Positions 20,791 to 30,101 of a stretch of DNA of 64,000 nucleotides are shown one piece after another. Origin of the DNA: Aerococcaceae bacterium DSM 111176 (GTDB taxonomy: Bacteria; Bacillota; Bacilli; Lactobacillales; Aerococcaceae); contig JACBXN010000034.1 of NCBI GenBank assembly GCA_015863215.1, positions 62,001-126,000 on the forward strand, in the 5' to 3' direction. A model generated the notes under the pieces. That model was not told the DNA's origin, did no database searches, and saw nothing but the letters and a program-made list of their open reading frames with translations. The position numbers were made by a program, and so were the translations under genes. Numbering within the stretch: the first letter of the stretch is position 1; each line of letters starts with the position of its first letter.

Positions 20791-20842
20791 AATAAAATCA
20801 CATCCAGTCACTGACACTAAGTCGATGATGGAATGTGATTTT
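20791..20842. terminator. Bidirectional terminator between convergent genes
   Basis: An AATCACAT(C)C / GGAATGTGATT stem is flanked by an A-run on the left and a T-run on the right, so it can stop uvrC on the minus strand and read-through on the plus strand. Confidence 0.7.
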
Positions 20843-20863
20843 TTTAATGTTGCCCATAAACTA

Positions 20864-22678
20864 TTAAACTTTTTTGTCTTGAAATTCCTTTTCCAGCGCT
20901 TGTTTAACGCGTTCTGCGGTTGGTTTCGGAATTCCTAGCGAAGTAATATCTTCCATGCTAGCTTCATGAATACGAATCAGTGATTTAAAGTGTTTCAATA
21001 ATTTTGATCGAGTTTTGGGACCAACGCCAGGAATCTCATCTAAAATAGATCCAAATGTTGATTTACTACGCACATTGCGGTGGTAGCTAATCGCATAGCG
21101 GTGGACTTCTTCTTGAACACGTTGAATTAAATGAAAGGCTTGGCTACGTGGGTCGACATCGACTAAATCTTCACTGTAACCATCCATTAGAGCTGCAGTT
21201 TTATGTGTGTCGTCTTTAACCATGCCAGCAACTGGAATCGCAATGCCTAGTTCATTTTCTAAGACATCTCGGGCAGCACGAATTTGAATTTTTCCACCAT
21301 CCATTAGAATTAAATCTGGCAATGGTTGATCTTCTCGTAATAAGCGCGTATAGCGGCGACGAATTACTTCTTGTGTAGAGGCAAATTCATCGGCTCCTTC
21401 AACTGTTTTAATTTTAAATTTACGGTAACTCTTGCGGTCTGGTTTACCATAGCGGTAGACAACCATCCCGGAAACCGCATTGGTACCTTGGATATTAGAG
21501 TGGTCAAAAGATTCAATATAGTCAGCGCGTGGAATATTTAAAAAGTCAGCTAATTCATCAACGGCTGCAACAGTTTTCTTTTCACTCATTTCAATTAAAC
21601 GGAAATGTTCATCAAGTGAAATTTTACTGTTTTTTTCGCATAGTTCGAGCATACTCCGTTTTTTACCTCGTAATGGAGTAGTAACCGGGATTTGTAAAAA
21701 GTCACTTAACAATTCTTTATCAACATCACTCGGTACTAATACTTGCTTGGGTCTAATTTGGGCTTGCTCTTCGTAGAAGCGGGCAATTAATGTTGTCACT
21801 TCATCCTCAGGATCGCCGTAACTAGGTTCAATAATAGCTTTACGTTTTAAGATAGAACCTTGACGTAACATAAAGACTTGAATGGATAGCCAACCTCGGT
21901 CTAGCGTATAGGCAAAGACATCCGTATTATCATAATCTTTACTCATTACATTTTGACGTTCAACGGTTGTATTAATATAGTCAATTTGATCTCTAAAATC
22001 AGCTGCAGCTTCAAAGTCTAGCTTTTCAGCTGCTTTCCCCATTTTTTCTTTTAAAGCTTGTTTTACTTCCCCGGTATCACCATTGAAGAAACGTTCGATT
22101 TGTTGGATGTTTTCCTGATATTCTTCAACGGGCACTTCATGATCGCATGGACCAATACATTGGCCTAAATGATAGTAGAAACAGGCGCGTTTTTCATTTT
22201 TAGGGCAATGTCGGAGTGGATAGGACTTTGTTAGGACTTGTTGTGTATTCGTTGCTGCATAAACATTAGGGAAGGGTCCAAAATATTTCCCGCCATCTTT
22301 TTTTACTTCATTCGTAATAATTAATTGCGGATCCCGTTCATTCGTAATCTTTAAATAGGGATACATCGTCCCATCTTTTAATTTAATATTATATTGCGGG
22401 CGGTATTTCTGAATCAAATTAATTTCCAAAATTAAGGCTTCTTTATTACTATTAGTCACAATAGTTTCAAAATGATGAATCTCAGAAACTAATTTTGTTG
22501 TCTTAGTATCATGAGCTCCTCTGAAGTAAGAACGCACACGATTTTTTAAATTTTTTGCTTTCCCTACATAAATAATCTGGTCATTTTTATCCCGCATTAA
22601 GTAACAACCAGGGAGATCGGGAAGTAACTTTAAATGTTTTTCAATATTACGTTTCACTTCTTGACGATCGTCTAACAT
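20864..22678 (-). CDS. uvrC: Excinuclease ABC subunit C
   Basis: The dual-incision nuclease of nucleotide excision repair, working with UvrA and UvrB. Length is 604 residues, typical. The GIY-YIG domain (~15-95) contains G-C-Y-L-M and I-Y-V-G-K-A. A cysteine cluster near 160-175, a UVR motif near 200-240, the RNase H-like C-terminal nuclease domain and a final helix-hairpin-helix pair (~545-600) follow. GAGGTGAAAT lies just before the ATG. The gene stands alone on the minus strand with an extended -10 (TGG-TATAAT) on that strand at 22741-22749. Confidence 0.97.
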   Translation of the reverse strand: MLDDRQEVKRNIEKHLKLLPDLPGCYLMRDKNDQIIYVGKAKNLKNRVRSYFRGAHDTKTTKLVSEIHHFETIVTNSNKEALILEINLIQKYRPQYNIKLKDGTMYPYLKITNERDPQLIITNEVKKDGGKYFGPFPNVYAATNTQQVLTKSYPLRHCPKNEKRACFYYHLGQCIGPCDHEVPVEEYQENIQQIERFFNGDTGEVKQALKEKMGKAAEKLDFEAAADFRDQIDYINTTVERQNVMSKDYDNTDVFAYTLDRGWLSIQVFMLRQGSILKRKAIIEPSYGDPEDEVTTLIARFYEEQAQIRPKQVLVPSDVDKELLSDFLQIPVTTPLRGKKRSMLELCEKNSKISLDEHFRLIEMSEKKTVAAVDELADFLNIPRADYIESFDHSNIQGTNAVSGMVVYRYGKPDRKSYRKFKIKTVEGADEFASTQEVIRRRYTRLLREDQPLPDLILMDGGKIQIRAARDVLENELGIAIPVAGMVKDDTHKTAALMDGYSEDLVDVDPRSQAFHLIQRVQEEVHRYAISYHRNVRSKSTFGSILDEIPGVGPKTRSKLLKHFKSLIRIHEASMEDITSLGIPKPTAERVKQALEKEFQDKKV

Positions 22679-22864
22679 ATTTCACCTCACTTGTCCTTTT
22701 TAAAAAGTATAAACACAAATTTCAATTCTTTATCTAATCTATTATACCAATAAAGTAAGGAAAATGCATCTGGGGTGTTCGTATTTTGTTCGGTAAATAT
22801 CTACGAATGAAAATGGAAAATTTGATTACTTTTAGCGTCTAATTACCGGTGGATTAGGCTGATA

Positions 22865-22873
22865 TGCTATAAT
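22865..22873 (+). promoter_or_regulatory. Extended -10 promoter of M3 peptidase operon
   Basis: TGC followed by TATAAT (22868-22873), the same arrangement as at ligA. Confidence 0.55.
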
Positions 22874-22905
22874 TAGTCTAACAGTCTAGAAGGTGAGTGA
22901 TACGA

Positions 22906-24606
22906 ATGCAATTCAACGATTATCCATATGAACGTATTAATACTGATTTAATAAAGGAACTATTTACAGCATTAAATGCAAAGCTTAAAGGTGCAACTAA
23001 CGCAGCAGAGGCATTAACAATTATTGAAGAAATTCAAAGTATTCAAAGTCAAATTGAGACTTCCTCTACTTTAGTTAGTATTCGCCACTCATTAGATATA
23101 CGCGATGAATTTTATCAAGAGGAGACGGCATTTTGGGATGAATATCAACCAATTATTTCAGAGTGGATCACTGATTATTACCGTATTGTAAGTGATTTGC
23201 CATTCCGTGAAGAGTTGGAAGCAGAATTGACACCCACATTTTTCAAAATAATTGAATTACAATTAGCAGTCTTTTCACCGGAGATTATCCCATTATTACA
23301 ACAAGAAAATCAATTAGTGACAGAGTATAATAAATTAATTGCTTCAGCTAAAATTGAATTTAATGGGGAAGTGTACAATCTTCCAGAAATGACGCCATTT
23401 GGGGAGAGTAATGACCGAGGTGTGAGAAAGTCAGCTCAAGAAGCGGTCACAGCATTCTTCAGTGAACATTTAGACAACTTCGATGAATTATATGACAAGC
23501 TCGTTCATGTGCGTCATGATATGGCAGTGAAATTAGGATTCTCAAACTATGTCGAGATGGGATACGCACGTCAAAAACGTTTGGATTATGACCGTAATGA
23601 TGTTACGGTTTACCGTGAAGAGGTATTAAAACATATTGTACCATTGGTGAAGAAAACTTATTTACACCAAGCAGATCGTTTAGGTTTAGATAAATTATAT
23701 TATTATGACTTACCAGTCAGTTTCAAATCAGGGAATGCTAAACCTGTGGGTGGTGTTCAAGAATTAACTGATATCGCTAAAGAAATGTATCATGAAATGT
23801 CACCTGAAACCGGCCAATTTATTGATTTCATGACTGACCGCAACTTAATGGATTTAGATGCACGAGCAGGCAAACAATCAGGTGGTTACTGTACTTATTT
23901 ATCAGACTTTAAGTCGCCTTTTATATTTGCTAATTTTAATGGTACATCTGGAGACGTTGATGTTCTAACACATGAAGTAGGGCACGCATTCCAAATATTT
24001 GAATCACGCTGGATAACAACACCTGAAGTGATTTGGCCGACTTATGAAACATGTGAAATCCATTCGATGTCAATGGAATTCTTCGCATGGCCTTGGATGG
24101 AAGGCTTTTTTGGAGACGCTAGCGAAAAGTATAAATATAATCATTTATCTGAAGCGGTACGATTTTTACCATATGGCGTTTTAGTGGATCATTTCCAACA
24201 TGAAGTCTATGAAAATCCAGAATGGTCACCAAAAGAAAGACGTCAAGCATGGCGAACACTTGAAATGAAATATTTACCTTGGAAAGATTACAGTGATAAT
24301 GAACTCTTAGCAGAAGGGGCATTTTGGTTTAGACAAGGGCATATTTTCGCAGATCCATTTTATTATATTGACTACACACTCGCGCAAATTGTAGCTTTAC
24401 AATTCTTCAGCTTACTACAACAAGGTAAAAACGAAGAGGCATGGGAAAGTTATTTAACGATTTGTCGTATTGGTGGGACACAGTCATTCTTACAAGTAAT
24501 CGAAGCAGCGAATTTAGAATCACCATTTAAAGAGGACATTTTACAAGAAATTGTATTTCATGTAGAAAGCTATTTACAATCGGTCGATACCACTCAGTTC
24601 AACTAA
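22906..24606 (+). CDS. M3 family oligoendopeptidase
   Basis: A 566-residue cytoplasmic zinc metallopeptidase that degrades oligopeptides. The zinc motif H356-E357-V-G-H360 is intact, with the downstream E in E-T-C-E-I-H-S-M-S-M-E as third ligand. The N-terminal ~200 residues form the helical lid typical of M3. Length and motif spacing fit the PepF/M3 group rather than the larger PepF proper (~600). The start at 22906 follows AAGGTGAG by 8 bp; an in-frame GTG at 22897 overlaps that site. It is followed at 15 bp by the oxidoreductase gene. Confidence 0.92.
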   Translation: MQFNDYPYERINTDLIKELFTALNAKLKGATNAAEALTIIEEIQSIQSQIETSSTLVSIRHSLDIRDEFYQEETAFWDEYQPIISEWITDYYRIVSDLPFREELEAELTPTFFKIIELQLAVFSPEIIPLLQQENQLVTEYNKLIASAKIEFNGEVYNLPEMTPFGESNDRGVRKSAQEAVTAFFSEHLDNFDELYDKLVHVRHDMAVKLGFSNYVEMGYARQKRLDYDRNDVTVYREEVLKHIVPLVKKTYLHQADRLGLDKLYYYDLPVSFKSGNAKPVGGVQELTDIAKEMYHEMSPETGQFIDFMTDRNLMDLDARAGKQSGGYCTYLSDFKSPFIFANFNGTSGDVDVLTHEVGHAFQIFESRWITTPEVIWPTYETCEIHSMSMEFFAWPWMEGFFGDASEKYKYNHLSEAVRFLPYGVLVDHFQHEVYENPEWSPKERRQAWRTLEMKYLPWKDYSDNELLAEGAFWFRQGHIFADPFYYIDYTLAQIVALQFFSLLQQGKNEEAWESYLTICRIGGTQSFLQVIEAANLESPFKEDILQEIVFHVESYLQSVDTTQFN

Positions 24607-24621
24607 TATAAGGAGGAAATA

Positions 24622-25665
24622 ATGATTAAAATAGGAACAATCGGTACGTCATGGATTACAGAAGAATTTCTGCGTGCCGCTAGATTAACGAATTTATATC
24701 AATTACACGGCGTTTATTCAAGATCCGTTGATTCTGGGAAAGATTTAGCCACTGTATTTCAAGCAACTTATTATACAGATGAATTAAATAATTTACTCTT
24801 TGACCCGGAAATTGATGTTATCTATATTGCCAGTCCTAACTCGCTCCATTACGCACAAGCAAGACGTGTGCTTAAAGCAGGTAAACATGTGATTATTGAA
24901 AAAACAATTGTCTCATCGGTTGCTCAATTGAAAGAATTGCATCAATTAGCAGATGAAAATGGCGTCTTTGTATTTGAAGGTGCCGCTCATATTCATAATC
25001 GTAATTATCAACGATTAAAACAGATTTACCGTAATAAAATGAGTGAGAAAACTCAGCCATTTTACGGTGCTAATTTCAATATGGGTCAATATTCATCACG
25101 TTATTTACGTTATTTAGATGATATGGAAAAAGAGAAAAAAGGGCCTAATATCTTTGAATTAGATATGTCAGGTGGAACTTTAATGGACTTGGGTGTTTAT
25201 CCGATCTATGTAGCAATGGATTTATTTGGTACACCGAGTTCAGTGCGCTATTTAGCACAAAAGGGGCCGAATGGGATCGATTTATTTGGTCATATTCATT
25301 TATCATACGATGATTTTGCCGTCAGTATCTTTATATCAAAGGCAGTACATTCAGAATTAACGAGTGAAATCTATATCGATGATGAGACATTAGTTATCCA
25401 TGAAATTTCTCGTATTTCGCGTGTTGATTTACTTAATGCTAATACTGAACAAAAGACTCTGATTGATTATAAACCGGAAAATCCGCTTTATGATGAATTA
25501 ATGAGCTTTGCGGAAGTAATGAATAATCCTGAAGATCAACATATGAAAATTGTATACGAAGATTGGAAACAACTGAGTCTCCAAGTAACCCAAACAATGG
25601 AATTATTACGCCGTTCGGCTAAAATTTCAATCAATACAGAATTAAATGAGGATACGAATGCTTAA
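24622..25665 (+). CDS. Gfo/Idh/MocA family oxidoreductase
   Basis: A 347-residue NAD(P)-dependent dehydrogenase. The N-terminal Rossmann fold has G-T-I-G-T-S-W in the dinucleotide loop, and the E-K-T-I motif (residues near 93-96) corresponds to the conserved E-K-P that carries the catalytic lysine. The C-terminal half is the GFO_IDH_MocA alpha/beta domain. The substrate, likely a sugar or polyol, cannot be told from sequence. AGGAGG precedes the start. Its end overlaps the helicase start by 8 bp, so the two are translationally coupled. Confidence 0.9.
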   Translation: MIKIGTIGTSWITEEFLRAARLTNLYQLHGVYSRSVDSGKDLATVFQATYYTDELNNLLFDPEIDVIYIASPNSLHYAQARRVLKAGKHVIIEKTIVSSVAQLKELHQLADENGVFVFEGAAHIHNRNYQRLKQIYRNKMSEKTQPFYGANFNMGQYSSRYLRYLDDMEKEKKGPNIFELDMSGGTLMDLGVYPIYVAMDLFGTPSSVRYLAQKGPNGIDLFGHIHLSYDDFAVSIFISKAVHSELTSEIYIDDETLVIHEISRISRVDLLNANTEQKTLIDYKPENPLYDELMSFAEVMNNPEDQHMKIVYEDWKQLSLQVTQTMELLRRSAKISINTELNEDTNA

Positions 25666-26860
25666 TCAATTAAATGAAACATTACAACAAAAATGGCAAG
25701 CACATGGTTTTAATGAACCAACTGCCATTCAAGAGGCTTTATTTGAGCCGATGACCCAAGGGGAATCATTGATTGCCCATTCTCCTACGGGAACAGGTAA
25801 AACATTGGCTTATTTACTGCCAATTATTCAACAAACAGAGGCAAATAAACAATTACAAGCAATTGTTTTAGCGCCGAGTCAAGAATTAGCTAAGCAAATT
25901 TTTGATGTCGCTGTCGATTGGACAGCAAATACTGATTTAACGGTTCAATTAATTATCGGTGGGGCAAATGTCAAACGACAAATCGATGATTTAAAAGATA
26001 AACCGGAAATTATTATCGCCACACCGGGACGACTATTAGAAGTGATGAACCAGTCCCGTAAATTGAAAGTTCACACCGTAGAACGCATCGTATTTGATGA
26101 AGCGGACTATTTAGTTATCAATAATGAAACAGGCGCTCTGGAGCCAGTGATTAGAGATTTAACCAAACGCTTGATGCGTGACGTAAATTATTTATTTATT
26201 AGCGCCACTCAGTCTGATGATTTAGATAAAGTCGCTAAAAGAATTAAAGAAGACATTTCAACGGTAGAAGTAGAAAAAACTGAAAACCAGACGACACATA
26301 TTTACTTAGAAGTAACGAATCGTCGTAAAGACGATACTTTAAGACAGCTAGCGCATCTTGAAGGAATGTATGGGATGATTTTCTTTGAACAAATCGCTCA
26401 AATTGAACAAGTTGCAGCAAAGCTTTTATATAATGGTATTCCTGTTAGTGTCCTCCATGGTGATTTAGGGAAATTAGAACGACAAAATGCGATTCGTGCC
26501 TTTAGAGAAGGTAAAACAGTCTATTTACTGACAACCGATATGGCGAGTCGTGGGATTGATATTCCAAATGTCAGTTGTGTTATTCATTATAATCGTGTTG
26601 TTAATTTAGACACTTATACGCACCGGTCAGGCCGGACAGGCCGAATGGGAACAGTTGGTTTAGTTATTTCTTTGGTCAACCAACAAGAATTCCTAGACTT
26701 AAATAATATCTTGGGGAGTAACTATACTTTAGAAAAATTCACTTTATACGAGGGCATGTTAATGCCGGAACAAATGGCGGAGGAAGCGCAGACTGTTAAT
26801 CGACAAAGCTCGAAGCGACCACGCAAGAAAAATCAGCGTAAAAATCGATCGAGAAAATGA
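25658..26860 (+). CDS. DEAD-box RNA helicase (compact, YfmL-like)
   Basis: A 400-residue RNA helicase. Motif I S-P-T-G-T-G-K-T starts at residue 42, DEAD is at 147-150, motif III is S-A-T, and motif VI H-R-S-G-R-T-G-R is intact. The short length and basic tail (rich in R-K-K-N-Q-R-K) resemble the YfmL group that helps ribosome assembly, but CshB-like alternatives cannot be excluded. I start at 25658, 6 bp after GAGG; the in-frame ATG at 25646 overlaps that SD. Confidence 0.88.
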   Translation: MLNQLNETLQQKWQAHGFNEPTAIQEALFEPMTQGESLIAHSPTGTGKTLAYLLPIIQQTEANKQLQAIVLAPSQELAKQIFDVAVDWTANTDLTVQLIIGGANVKRQIDDLKDKPEIIIATPGRLLEVMNQSRKLKVHTVERIVFDEADYLVINNETGALEPVIRDLTKRLMRDVNYLFISATQSDDLDKVAKRIKEDISTVEVEKTENQTTHIYLEVTNRRKDDTLRQLAHLEGMYGMIFFEQIAQIEQVAAKLLYNGIPVSVLHGDLGKLERQNAIRAFREGKTVYLLTTDMASRGIDIPNVSCVIHYNRVVNLDTYTHRSGRTGRMGTVGLVISLVNQQEFLDLNNILGSNYTLEKFTLYEGMLMPEQMAEEAQTVNRQSSKRPRKKNQRKNRSRK

Positions 26861-26948
26861 TAGGTGTGTTGAGTGATTCGAATAAGCATTAAAATAGTGT
26901 GAAATCACCAAATGCGTTAAACTGAATCAAGAGGATAGGAGCAGGCAT

Positions 26949-27488
26949 TTGAAGAAGTTAAAACGTCCCAAAAAATGGCATGGTATTCCGCAAAATGAAA
27001 TGGTTCCCTATCGTCGTTATATTAACCGAGAGAAACCGGGGTTTTGTGGAACTTATTCAGCTGCTGCACTTATCCATTATATGGTCAAACATGAACGTGA
27101 TTATGATTTGGATATGATGCGTTTACTATCAGCACTCGAGGGTAAGATTGACCGTCGCGGTTTCTATGGTGGTACGTATCCATATGATGTTGTGAATGGA
27201 TTGAATGAATTACTAGCGGATGATGAATATCAAGCACACGTAAGGTATCGTCACCGACGAGTGATTTTTGATCAATTAAACAAAGAGGAGCCATTACCTG
27301 TAATTATTGGTACTCTATCATTATTTGGTAGTAAATATGGTAATCACTGGTTGCTCGCTTATAGCTATGGTTATAACGAGGGTGGCCAATTGTTTTACAA
27401 ATGTTACGACAATCATGGCCGTATTAGTGCGGTTATCCCAGCCAGTCAAGTGGGCATTGTAATTTGGTTAGAGAGGAAAGATAAATAA
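26949..27488 (+). CDS. Papain-like (peptidase C39-like) protein
   Basis: A 179-residue protein with the pattern of a papain-fold hydrolase. C33 begins a helix in F-C-G-T-Y-S-A-A-A, H133 is in G-N-H-W-L-L-A, and D154-N155 follow in Y-D-N-H-G. The spacing matches C39-like proteins. There is no signal peptide, so it should act in the cytoplasm; a protease, transglutaminase-like or amidase role is possible. The start is TTG with ATAGGAG 7 bp upstream. It ends directly against the glutathione reductase gene (0-bp gap), which implies co-expression with that redox enzyme. Confidence 0.6.
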   Translation: MKKLKRPKKWHGIPQNEMVPYRRYINREKPGFCGTYSAAALIHYMVKHERDYDLDMMRLLSALEGKIDRRGFYGGTYPYDVVNGLNELLADDEYQAHVRYRHRRVIFDQLNKEEPLPVIIGTLSLFGSKYGNHWLLAYSYGYNEGGQLFYKCYDNHGRISAVIPASQVGIVIWLERKDK

Positions 27489-28838
27489 ATGACAAAAGAA
27501 TTTGATTATATTGTAATTGGTGGCGGTAGTGGAGGTATTGCTTCAGCGAATCGTGCTGCTGAACATGGTGCTAAGGTTGCTGTTATTGAAGAGGATCAAT
27601 TAGGTGGAACATGTGTGAATCGTGGATGTGTTCCTAAAAAAGTTGCCTGGTATGCTTCAAAAGTGAGTGATGCGATTCATCGCTATGGTCCTGGGTATGG
27701 CTTTAATGCTGAGAATGTGACTTTTGATTTTTCTGATTTTAAAAAGGCTCAAGATGGTTACGTTTCAAGAAGCCGTCAAGGATATTTCAATCGCTTTGAT
27801 TCGAATGGCATTACTTTAATTGAAGGCCGTGCAGTCCTAAAAGGAAATCAAAAAGTAGAAGTTAATGGTGAAATTTATCATGGTGATAAGATTCTTATTG
27901 CGACAGGTGGCCGTCCGAAAAGTCTGAATGTTCCTGGGAAAGAATTGTTAGATAATTCTGATGACTTCTTTAATTGGGAAACATTACCAGAATCAGTTGC
28001 AGTGATTGGCTCTGGTTATATTGGAATCGAATTATCACAAGTTTTACATGGTTTAGGCGTTAAGACTCATATTATTACGATTGATGAGCGTCCTTTACTT
28101 AATTTTGATGCAGATATTATTGCCGAATGGCAAAAAATGAATGAAGCTGATGGCCCAGAATTAATGCTGGAGACAGCTGTCGATGAATACCGTGAAGTAG
28201 ATGGTCAAATTGCGTGTTATCGTGATGGTCAAGAGATTGCTCGTGTAGACCGTGTAATTCAAGCTATTGGAAGAGTACCTAATGTTGAACAAATTGGTTT
28301 AGAAAATACAGCTGTCGAAATTGATGAAATGGGCTATATTGCGGTCGATGAAGGTCATGAAACTGCTGAAAAAGGTGTATATGCGATTGGTGATGTAATT
28401 AACCGCATAGCATTAACACCTGTTGCGATTCGTGCAGGGCGCCAAGTGGCAGAATACTTATATAACAATGCAGAGACTTCAGAAATTGATTACAGCAATG
28501 TACCGACTGTTGCTTTCAGCCATCCAGCAATTGGAACAATCGGTCTGACTGAAGATCAAGCACGTGAAATTTATGAAGATTCTGAAATTAAAGTATACAC
28601 AAACCGTTTCTTCTCAATGTATGCTTCAGCAGCTTGGCACCGTGAACCAAACTTCTTCAAACTAGTGTGTGTTGGGGAAGATGAAAGCGTAGTTGGATTA
28701 CATGGTATTGGTGAAGGCGTAGATGAAATGATCCAAGGCTTCGGTGTAGCAATGAAAATGGGCGCAACGAAAAAAGACTTTGATTCTGTGATTGCTATTC
28801 ACCCAACAGGTGCTGAAGAATTTGTAACAATGCGTTAA
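27489..28838 (+). CDS. gor: Glutathione-disulfide reductase
   Basis: An FAD/NADPH flavoenzyme of 449 residues that reduces oxidised glutathione. The FAD loop G-G-G-S-G-G is at 11-16. The redox pair C42-V-N-R-G-C47 is the glutathione-reductase form, not the lipoamide form. The NAD(P) loop G-S-G-Y-I-G-I-E is mid-protein, and the C-terminal H-P-T-G-A-E-E supplies the catalytic histidine. Trypanothione or mycothione specificity is unlikely in this host. It is coupled to the upstream papain-like gene. Confidence 0.92.
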   Translation: MTKEFDYIVIGGGSGGIASANRAAEHGAKVAVIEEDQLGGTCVNRGCVPKKVAWYASKVSDAIHRYGPGYGFNAENVTFDFSDFKKAQDGYVSRSRQGYFNRFDSNGITLIEGRAVLKGNQKVEVNGEIYHGDKILIATGGRPKSLNVPGKELLDNSDDFFNWETLPESVAVIGSGYIGIELSQVLHGLGVKTHIITIDERPLLNFDADIIAEWQKMNEADGPELMLETAVDEYREVDGQIACYRDGQEIARVDRVIQAIGRVPNVEQIGLENTAVEIDEMGYIAVDEGHETAEKGVYAIGDVINRIALTPVAIRAGRQVAEYLYNNAETSEIDYSNVPTVAFSHPAIGTIGLTEDQAREIYEDSEIKVYTNRFFSMYASAAWHREPNFFKLVCVGEDESVVGLHGIGEGVDEMIQGFGVAMKMGATKKDFDSVIAIHPTGAEEFVTMR

Positions 28839-28874
28839 TCTCAGGGCTTATATGTGCTTAGGAATGCGTTTTAA

Positions 28875-28904
28875 TTGACATCAATTAACCAAAAATATTA
28901 TAAT
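28875..28904 (+). promoter_or_regulatory. Promoter of GlsB-like gene
   Basis: TTGACA (28875-28880), 18-bp spacer, TATAAT (28899-28904): both boxes are consensus, so strong expression is expected. Confidence 0.85.
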
Positions 28905-28954
28905 CTAGTTACAAAGTAAAGCTTTGTAAAACATTAAAATAGGAGTTGATAGAC

Positions 28955-29194
28955 ATGATTTGGTCAATTATCGTAGGTGGCCTAATTGGTTGGGTTGCAG
29001 GATTAATTATGGGTCGAGATATCCCAGGTGGCGTTATTGGTAATATCATCGCCGGTTTTATCGGTTCATGGTTAGGGAACATGTTCTTCTCAGGATTTGG
29101 TCCAGAAATGGGCGGATTCTTCATCATTCCATCATTAATTGGTGCCATTGTATTAATAGCGGTTGTATCATTTGTACTTGGACAGCGTCGCTAA
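28955..29194 (+). CDS. GlsB/YeaQ/YmgE family small membrane protein
   Basis: A 79-residue hydrophobic protein with three membrane segments and the glycine-rich pattern of this family, including G-G-L-I-G-W-V-A-G-L-I and G-R-D-I-P-G-G. It is often annotated as a stress-response or transglycosylase-associated protein, though the molecular function is not known. The ATG at 28955 lies 9 bp after AGGAG; the TTG at 28946 overlaps the SD. It is monocistronic, with a consensus promoter and a strong terminator. Confidence 0.9.
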   Translation: MIWSIIVGGLIGWVAGLIMGRDIPGGVIGNIIAGFIGSWLGNMFFSGFGPEMGGFFIIPSLIGAIVLIAVVSFVLGQRR

Positions 29195-29210
29195 TTATAA
29201 ATTATTCAAG

Positions 29211-29238
29211 AAAGACACAGATTTTCTGTGTCTTTTTA
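29211..29238 (+). terminator. Terminator after GlsB-like gene
   Basis: AAAGACACAGA pairs with TCTGTGTCTTT around a tiny loop, followed by T-rich sequence. Confidence 0.9.
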
Positions 29239-29316
29239 TTTTTTTGATTTGTAATTCTGTGGTATGATAGTATAAGTATGAAATTCTGAGATTGACAGTT
29301 AGAAAAAGGTGCTTAT

Positions 29317-30090
29317 ATGTCGATAGAACCAATAAAAATATTTGAACAAAATTATACTGTAACTCCTGCTGATATATCTGAAGATACCAACCAGATGACG
29401 ATCGCGAATATTTTACAAAAAATGCTTGATACCTCATTCGGACACGACCATCATTTAACAAAAGAGGGTCAATTTTTTGCGCCTCTATTAGGTGAGGGTG
29501 ATACTTGGGTCGTGACTCAATATACCATTGATGTCCACGATTTACCAAAAGTGAATGACCAATTAACGATTACTACGCAAGTTGTTCTAGCGAATTCCTT
29601 TTTTGTAAATCGTTATTTCACTGTGTCAAACGAAGAGGGCTTGCTAGTCGAAAATCATAGTCAATATGTAGGAATCAATATCGAATCACGCGAAGCTTTA
29701 CGTTTAGATGTCGAGGCATTAAAAGAAAGCGGCATTATAGATAGTTCACTGAAACACCGTTTCAATAAAATAAAAGTTACTGATGATGCAAACCAGTTGA
29801 GCGAAGTGATTTATCAGATTCAAGAGAAAGATATTGATTATAATCACCATGTCAACAACACGGTTTACATTAATTGGTGTTTGGTAGTACTCTCAGATGA
29901 GTTTAAGCAATCACATCGAATGACTCACATTGATGTGAAATATGGTCAAGAAGTTCTACCAGACGCTACTGTCAAAATTAACACATATGAAAGAGTGGTT
30001 GATAATCAAACGACAACCATTCATATCATTGAAAATACAGATACAAATAAAGAAGCGTGCCAAATCCAAATTGATTGGCAGCCAAGATAG
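29317..30090 (+). CDS. Acyl-ACP thioesterase
   Basis: A 257-residue double-hotdog enzyme that releases fatty acids from acyl carrier protein (FatA/FatB-like bacterial family). The first hotdog spans ~5-130 and the second ~150-257. The signature D-I-D-Y-N-H-H-V-N-N is clear, with the Asn and His of the active site. No fatty-acid synthesis genes are adjacent. A TGG-TATGAT extended -10 lies about 50 bp upstream. The methionine aminopeptidase gene follows after 11 bp, so the two are probably one transcript. Confidence 0.85.
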   Translation: MSIEPIKIFEQNYTVTPADISEDTNQMTIANILQKMLDTSFGHDHHLTKEGQFFAPLLGEGDTWVVTQYTIDVHDLPKVNDQLTITTQVVLANSFFVNRYFTVSNEEGLLVENHSQYVGINIESREALRLDVEALKESGIIDSSLKHRFNKIKVTDDANQLSEVIYQIQEKDIDYNHHVNNTVYINWCLVVLSDEFKQSHRMTHIDVKYGQEVLPDATVKINTYERVVDNQTTTIHIIENTDTNKEACQIQIDWQPR

Positions 30091-30101
30091 AAAGGGAACA
30101 T

